A program made the translations under genes and the position numbers. The notes beneath the pieces are model-generated. The model ran no database searches. It saw nothing but the letters and a program-made list of their open reading frames with translations, and had not been told where the DNA came from. A DNA stretch of 8,817 nt from CAZWES01 sp964632395 (GTDB lineage: Bacteria; Patescibacteriota; Gracilibacteria; Peribacterales; Peribacteraceae), in contig CAZWES010000032.1 of the NCBI GenBank assembly GCA_964632395.1, positions 1 through 8,817 of the forward strand. Direction: 5' to 3'. Within the stretch, counting starts at the first letter, position 1. Each line of letters begins with the position of its first letter. Positions 5,717 to 8,817 of this stretch are shown piece after piece.

Positions 5717-5842
5717 ATGTAACCATTCTTCTTTAGGACAACTTGCACATACGACAATTTTTTCTATACTTCTAAGTTGTCTCGACATCACGTTAGAGCG
5801 CTTACACGTTTTCTCTTCAAAGTCGTTTGCATAAGGGAATCC
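5711..5842 (-). pseudogene. Possible remnant or short ORF with CxxC motif
   Basis: In the frame ending at TAA 5713-5711 the minus strand encodes a protein-like stretch with GFPYANDFEEKTCKR, then an Arg-rich part, and the end VVCASCPKEEWLHG, containing a CxxC pair. An in-frame ATG at 5788-5786 would give a 25-aa peptide. Upstream the frame enters hairpins and repeats and stops looking like protein. It may be the tail of a decayed gene cut by repeat insertion, or chance. The stop codon is supplied by the dgt-side repeat arm. Low confidence. Confidence 0.25.
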
Positions 5843-5941
5843 TAATCTCCCCGGGCTGAGGCTCGGCGATGCGGAACCCCACCTGGAGATTTCCAGGGAA
5901 CACGCGACCAGCGCTCTGCGGTTGTTGGGACGTGGTAGGGC
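5841..5941. other. GC-rich hairpin cluster in the dgt-pgeF gap
   Basis: The 5588-6083 gap has no convincing gene. Between its two arm-type repeats lies this structured stretch: AATCTCC (5844-5850) pairs with GGAGATT (5885-5891), CCGGGC-TGAG-GCTCGG (5851-5866) forms a hairpin with one G-T pair, and CCTGGA-GATT-TCCAGG (5882-5897) is a perfect 6-bp hairpin. There is no U-tract after any of them, so an intrinsic terminator is not supported. No RNA family is recognised. Confidence 0.4.
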
Positions 5942-6073
5942 AAATTCCAAGCACCAAGCACCAAAAGAATTCCAAATTCCAAATCTCAAAGAAGTTTGGA
6001 ATTTGAGATTTGAGATTCTTTTGCCTGCCTGCCCTGCCGGTTCGGCAGGCAGGGAATTTGGAATTTGGTGCTT
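5942..6073. repeat. Heptamer inverted-repeat element with GC hairpin, after pgeF
   Basis: The left side (5942-5994) is built of 7-nt units starting with AA: AAATTCC, AAGCACC, AAGCACC, then an 11-nt unit (AAAAGAATTCC), AAATTCC, AAATCTC and AAAGAAG. Complementary units follow on two levels: an adjacent set (TTTGGAA, TTTGAGA, TTTGAGA, 5995-6015) and a distal set (GGAATTT, GGAATTT, GGTGCTT, 6053-6073). AAGCACCAAA (5956-5965) pairs perfectly with 6064-6073. Between the sets sits a GC-rich hairpin, CTGCCG-GTT-CGGCAG (6034-6048), preceded by GCCTGCCTGCC. It begins 11 bp after the pgeF stop and might also end that transcript, but there is no typical U-tract. Confidence 0.85.
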
Positions 6074-6083
6074 TCTTGTATCA

Positions 6084-6752
6084 CTACTTGATACCTGCAA
6101 CCAAGTAATTCCTCGCATCCTCCTTCTTATCCCTTCTCCAACTCCAAAATCCATCACCACATTTTGTGCAAACAGGATGTCTTTCAGCCTGATTTTCAGG
6201 TACTCCGAGTAAAATGAGCTCAGAATCCGCTGCGGCTTGCAGATCAACGCATTTGCCATCAATAAATGGATGCATGTGCTCGGGTAGCTCTTTTTTTGGG
6301 TCGGAGAACTCAGCACAGTTTTTGCAAAGGGATGGAGCAGCGCCGACGAAGGCTTCTTTTGGATCAACATCAAACTCCTCTTTCATTTTGGAATAGATGG
6401 AAGTGATAGCTTTTGCTGCCATGCCTCTCCATCCTGCATGGAGGACTCCAAGAATCTTCTTTTTTGGCTCATATATCACAAAGGCCTGGCAGTCGGCGAA
6501 GCGGATGGTGAGGGCGAGATTTTGTGTACTTGTGATAATTCCATCTCCTTTCGTTTCATCATCAAGCGGTTTATCCGTGATGTGAATAACTTTTCCGTGC
6601 TCCTGCCAGAGTGCTGCGACTTTATCAAAGCCAAGATGATTGGCGCATTCAAGTGCAGACGAACGATCTTTTTTAGTAAATAAGCCTATCTTCAGTTCAG
6701 GAAATTGTTTGAAGATGTTAAAGGGTTGCTCTTCTGATCTATCCGGAATCAT
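6084..6752 (-). CDS. pgeF: PgeF/YfiH family (Cu-oxidase_4, 'laccase domain') protein
   Basis: A 222-aa protein of the YfiH/YlmD family (PF02578), long annotated as polyphenol oxidase or multicopper laccase. Members have been shown to edit peptidoglycan precursors (PgeF) and to act as purine nucleoside enzymes. The three zinc ligands are present as H52 (QEHG), C88 (FADCQ) and H105 (HAGWRG). Their spacing of 36 and 17 residues equals that of the E. coli protein (H71, C107, H124). Further family blocks are VGAAPSLCKNCAEF (136-149) and PVCTKCGDGFWSWRRDKKEDARN (193-215), with the usual C-terminal RR...R pattern. The length is slightly below the usual 230-250 aa. I chose ATG at 6752, which overlaps the nnrD stop as ATGA, so translation is likely coupled; the upstream in-frame extension to 6875 is unlike the family. 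Placement in the murB operon supports a wall-editing role. Confidence 0.92.
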   Translation of the reverse strand: MIPDRSEEQPFNIFKQFPELKIGLFTKKDRSSALECANHLGFDKVAALWQEHGKVIHITDKPLDDETKGDGIITSTQNLALTIRFADCQAFVIYEPKKKILGVLHAGWRGMAAKAITSIYSKMKEEFDVDPKEAFVGAAPSLCKNCAEFSDPKKELPEHMHPFIDGKCVDLQAAADSELILLGVPENQAERHPVCTKCGDGFWSWRRDKKEDARNYLVAGIK

Positions 6753-7570
6753 GCTTCGTGCGTATGCAAAAGATGCGGAATCTGCTCGATTACATCCATT
6801 GTTCGGAATGCGAATCCTTTTTCGTGGAAGAGAACAGTTGCAGCACGTTTGACTATTGTTGTTGCCATCACGCACGCTTCAAATGGATTCGTTCCCTGTG
6901 CCACGAGCCCCGCAATCAATCCTGCGAGCACATCACCGGTTCCACCCACTGTAAGTCCTGCATTACCACCCTTCACCTCTTTACACTTTCCATCCGCTCC
7001 GGAGATGATATCCACGGGGCCTTTTAGTATCATCGTTGCCTTTCTTGTCTTTGCGATTGTGCAGACTAAGTCCTTTTTAACTTCGTGTGATTTTTTCTCC
7101 AAAACTTGTCCCTGCATCCGCCCAAGTTCCCTGATGTGCGGAGTGAGTACCGAGTTCTTCCCTTTAATTGCATCAAAAGTCCATGGCTGCAACGCGGAGG
7201 CATCCACTACAAATGGAACTTTCGCATCACTGATGAGCTGCTGCATTGCTTTTTGTGCGGTCTCAAACTGTGCGAGCCCTGGCCCCACAATCACTGCAGA
7301 ACTCACCTTGAGCACATCTTCCAGTGCAGAAACATCACTTTTGCTCAGGTCATTTCCGCGGAAGGGATGGACTATGAAGTTCGCAGAGGCCATCCGCGTT
7401 ACCTGCTCATGGATTTCCGGAACGCAGGGGAATATCAAATCGACTCCGGAGGCTTCTGCGGCAAGGGCTGTAAATATCGGAGCTCCGTGCATATATCGCG
7501 ATCCGCCGATTACAGCGACTACGCCGTTGTCGCCCTTATGAGAAGAAGAATTGCGCTGCATGTGCAGCAT
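6749..7570 (-). CDS. nnrD: ADP-dependent (S)-NAD(P)H-hydrate dehydratase
   Basis: A 273-aa ribokinase-fold repair enzyme that uses ADP (or ATP) to dehydrate (S)-NADHX and NADPHX. Family blocks appear in order: HKGDNGVVAVIGGSRYMHGAP (11-31), VIVGPGLA (93-100), VVDASALQP (121-129), VLTPHIRELGRM (141-152), ATMILKGPVD (178-187), and the nucleotide-binding GGNAGLTVGGTGDVLAGLIAG region (201-221), where D213 of GTGD is the expected catalytic base. This is the stand-alone dehydratase without the NnrE epimerase domain that is fused in many bacteria; no epimerase is in the window. ATG at 7570 follows the 75-aa gene's stop by 9 bp; the ATG at codon 4 (7561) is an alternative. The 3' end overlaps pgeF by 4 bp (ATGA). 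The long antisense frame over this gene is a shadow. Confidence 0.94.
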   Translation of the reverse strand: MLHMQRNSSSHKGDNGVVAVIGGSRYMHGAPIFTALAAEASGVDLIFPCVPEIHEQVTRMASANFIVHPFRGNDLSKSDVSALEDVLKVSSAVIVGPGLAQFETAQKAMQQLISDAKVPFVVDASALQPWTFDAIKGKNSVLTPHIRELGRMQGQVLEKKSHEVKKDLVCTIAKTRKATMILKGPVDIISGADGKCKEVKGGNAGLTVGGTGDVLAGLIAGLVAQGTNPFEACVMATTIVKRAATVLFHEKGFAFRTMDVIEQIPHLLHTHEA

Positions 7571-7579
7571 TGTAGCTCA

Positions 7580-7807
7580 TTAACATCCAGGTTTGTAACC
7601 GCTTGTTTCGCTGGTTATAGGTACTGGCGTGTTTTTTGCTTCGCTTTCGGCGTAGTGTACTGTTGCGCCTATCATATTGCTGAGAAGAGCAATACACATA
7701 ATAATATGTAAGCTGATTTGCCCACGCACAAGCCTGTCGACTGTTTCCAGTGGCGGCCCACCGTTCTCTTCTGCCCATTTGACCATACGTTCGTCGTATT
7801 TGATCAT
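7580..7807 (-). CDS. Small one-helix membrane protein between murB and nnrD
   Basis: A 75-aa protein. A charged N-terminus (MIKYDERMVKWAEENGG) is followed by an amphipathic stretch and one hydrophobic helix (about residues 31-48, ISLHIIMCIALLSNMIGA), then a polar tail with AESEAKNTPVPITSE that ends in a Cys two residues before the stop region (KPGC). I recognise no family. It lies 48 bp after murB and 9 bp before nnrD in the same direction, which favours this frame over a 107-aa frame on the same strand that runs into both neighbours. The ribosome site is weak (AGG 11 bases upstream). Its topology and operon position suggest a membrane role linked to wall synthesis, but that is only context. 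Confidence 0.6.
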   Translation of the reverse strand: MIKYDERMVKWAEENGGPPLETVDRLVRGQISLHIIMCIALLSNMIGATVHYAESEAKNTPVPITSETSGYKPGC

Positions 7808-7855
7808 GGTATAGGAGACCTGTTCTACCTGAATTTGGTCTTCGTGTAAAACAAA

Positions 7856-8758
7856 TCAAAAGGCAATTGACCCATCCTCCTCAACAAACCGCATCTCCAC
7901 CTTCAACTCCTGCGAAATTTTCGATTTGATGTGCTCAACCAGATTTTTTGCATCCTCAAAACTCGTATCTCCCTCATTCATCAAGAAGTTCGCATGCTTT
8001 TCACTTACTTTGATGTCCCCAATCTGATGCCCGCGAAGTCCAGCTTCATCTATCAGCTTCCACGCTGGAGCTTCTTTGCTTAACGAAAGGAAGCACGAGC
8101 CTGCGGTTTTTCTATGTGGCTGGGTTTCTATTCGGCGCTTGAGTAAGCGATCAATTTCGGCTTGTACTTGCTCTTTTGGGAGGCTTGGGATGTTCATTTC
8201 ACAGGACCAGATGAGAGAAGAGGAAAGTGGATAGTGGATAGTGGATAGTTTTTTGAACAAACTTGTTCGATAACCAAATTCACACTCATCTTTTGAATAC
8301 ACTATCCACTTTCCTCTATTCTCTATCCACTCGAAGACTTCTATGGATTCGATGAACGAGTCGGTCCATGTGCCGCCAAATCCCTGCCCCGCGTTCCCAA
8401 AAATTGCACCGCCGACTGTCCCGGGGATGCCGGTTAAGGGCGAGAGATCAAGGTCTTGTTCTGCGAGCTCGTTTATTAGTGGGGCGAGGTATTTGCCGGC
8501 TTGGATTTTGACAGTGCTTCCTTCTGTTATGACATTGTCTGCCACAATCTTCACGACAAGCGCTTCAATTGTTCCATCTGCAAAAATTGTGTTTGAGCCG
8601 GCGCCAAGGATCACAAGTGGTAAGTTTTTTTCTTTTGCGAAGGCGTAGGCTTCCTCCACATCTTCTTTTGAATTTAATTCTGCATAGTAGCGTGCAGCGC
8701 CTCCGATTTTGAGGGTTGTTTTTGGGGCGAGAGGAATGTTTTCTTGGATGGTGAGCAT
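7856..8758 (-). CDS. murB: UDP-N-acetylenolpyruvoylglucosamine reductase
   Basis: A 300-aa cytoplasmic FAD enzyme that reduces UDP-GlcNAc-enolpyruvate with NADPH to UDP-MurNAc, the second committed step of peptidoglycan precursor synthesis. The FAD domain shows TTLKIGGAARYY (14-25), LVILGAGSNTIFADG (48-62) and SPLTGIPGTVGGAIFGNAG (106-124). The substrate domain has ECEFGYRTSLFKK (158-170), the catalytic Ser in KTAGSCF (S221), VSEKHANFLMNEG (251-263) and the late Glu (E288 in KVEMRFVEE). Length and motif set fit a normal, active MurB. Two inverted copies of a heptamer-rich repeat are translated on either side of the ECEFGYR block (about residues 143-153 and 171-180). ATG at 8758 has AAAGG about 15 bases upstream, a rather distant ribosome site, and TAATAT 8 bases upstream, so a leaderless start is possible. 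It is the first gene of the minus-strand operon. Confidence 0.96.
   Translation of the reverse strand: MLTIQENIPLAPKTTLKIGGAARYYAELNSKEDVEEAYAFAKEKNLPLVILGAGSNTIFADGTIEALVVKIVADNVITEGSTVKIQAGKYLAPLINELAEQDLDLSPLTGIPGTVGGAIFGNAGQGFGGTWTDSFIESIEVFEWIENRGKWIVYSKDECEFGYRTSLFKKLSTIHYPLSSSLIWSCEMNIPSLPKEQVQAEIDRLLKRRIETQPHRKTAGSCFLSLSKEAPAWKLIDEAGLRGHQIGDIKVSEKHANFLMNEGDTSFEDAKNLVEHIKSKISQELKVEMRFVEEDGSIAF
8219..8317. repeat. Inverted heptamer arms inside murB
   Basis: Positions 8219-8236 and 8300-8317 are perfect 18-nt reverse complements (AGAGGAAAGTGGATAGTG and its complement). The first arm continues as a tandem array of three GTGGATA heptamers (8227-8247), and a further CTATCCAC lies beside the second arm at 8323-8330. 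The 63 bp between the arms encode the conserved MurB block ECEFGYRTSLFK, so the arms look like two separate insertions in opposite orientation that keep the frame open, not one inserted palindrome. Confidence 0.85.
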
Positions 8759-8765
8759 AATTGTT

Positions 8766-8771
8766 ATATTA
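8766..8771 (-). promoter_or_regulatory. Candidate -10 of the murB operon
   Basis: On the minus strand TAATAT (8771-8766) ends seven bases before the murB ATG, so transcription could begin at or beside the start codon. No -35 match is present at 16-18 bp. The alternative reading is that AAAGGTG just upstream is a distant ribosome site and the promoter lies beyond the window edge. Confidence 0.3.
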
Positions 8772-8781
8772 CACCTTTACC

Positions 8782-8817
8782 CTGCGCTTAGCCCAGGAGC
8801 GCTACGGAGCGTTAGCG
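8782..8817. repeat. GC-rich repeat at right window edge
   Basis: The last 36 bases are GC-rich and partly palindromic: CGCTA (8800-8804) and TAGCG (8813-8817) flank ACGGAGCG-type sequence. The GCCC-GGAG and GGAGCGTTAGCG motifs resemble those at the left edge. It lies upstream of murB on the minus strand and continues past the window. Confidence 0.45.

Noticed and set aside
5942..6073. A CRISPR array
   Set aside because: Units are 7 nt and directly adjacent, without spacers, and no cas gene is present.
5711..6373. A 220-aa minus-strand frame
   Set aside because: It runs out of frame through pgeF, then through repeats; only its last 43 codons look possibly protein-like and are listed separately.
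6084..6752. A true multicopper laccase
   Set aside because: No multicopper oxidase copper motifs; the three-ligand zinc set and HAGWRG block place it in the YfiH/PgeF family.
6849..7541. A 230-aa plus-strand frame
   Set aside because: It is antisense to nnrD, which has full family motifs; no protein-like features of its own.
7536..7859. A 107-aa minus-strand frame over the 75-aa gene
   Set aside because: It overlaps murB and nnrD, is rich in Arg/Gln/Tyr runs without hydrophobic pattern, and fits operon spacing worse than the 75-aa frame.
1024..8758. UGA recoded to glycine, as in some Patescibacteria
   Set aside because: TGA ends several genes at the expected family length (nrdR, murB, nnrD), and no in-frame TGA is needed anywhere.

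Overview
The window looks like a piece of a small-genome, peptidoglycan-making bacterium, most probably of the Candidate Phyla Radiation (Patescibacteria). The reasons are compact single-domain housekeeping genes, 4 to 49 bp gene overlaps, few Shine-Dalgarno sites, at least one near-leaderless promoter, and many short-unit repeats. TGA serves as a stop codon (for example at 1028-1030, 2882-2884 and 6749-6751), so a lineage that reads UGA as glycine is unlikely. A finer placement (for example the Peregrinibacteria/Peribacteria side) would be a guess.

Layout. Positions 1-654 hold the 5' part of an unrecognised minus-strand gene that runs off the left edge through a GC-rich repeat. From 797 to 4523 the plus strand carries a two-gene membrane module (a small two-helix protein and a bPH2-domain protein), tsaC (tRNA t6A synthesis), nrdR (ribonucleotide reductase repressor), a hicB-hicA toxin-antitoxin pair with its own promoter inside the end of nrdR, tRNA-Trp(CCA), and a membrane-anchored M23 endopeptidase. 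From 8758 down to 4475 the minus strand carries murB, a 75-aa one-helix protein, nnrD, pgeF and, after a gene-free 496-bp stretch, dgt. The two gene sets converge, and the M23 and dgt genes overlap tail to tail by 49 bp.

How the genes fit together: murB (UDP-MurNAc synthesis), pgeF (peptidoglycan editing) and the M23 endopeptidase concern the cell wall. dgt and nrdR concern dNTP supply. nnrD repairs NAD(P)H hydrates. tsaC and tRNA-Trp serve translation.

The most unusual content is the repeat population. A 133-bp palindromic element sits in frame inside tsaC and adds about 44 residues to a loop between conserved strands, much like Rickettsia palindromic elements. Five further loci carry tandem arrays of 7 to 9-nt units whose sequence differs at every site: upstream of nrdR, after tRNA-Trp, upstream of dgt, after pgeF, and inside murB. 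Three of these (dgt, pgeF, murB) also have a reverse-complementary partner arm nearby. In murB the two arms flank the conserved ECEFGYRTSLFK block and are translated. The shared architecture with unrelated unit sequences is the best candidate in this window for an undescribed system.
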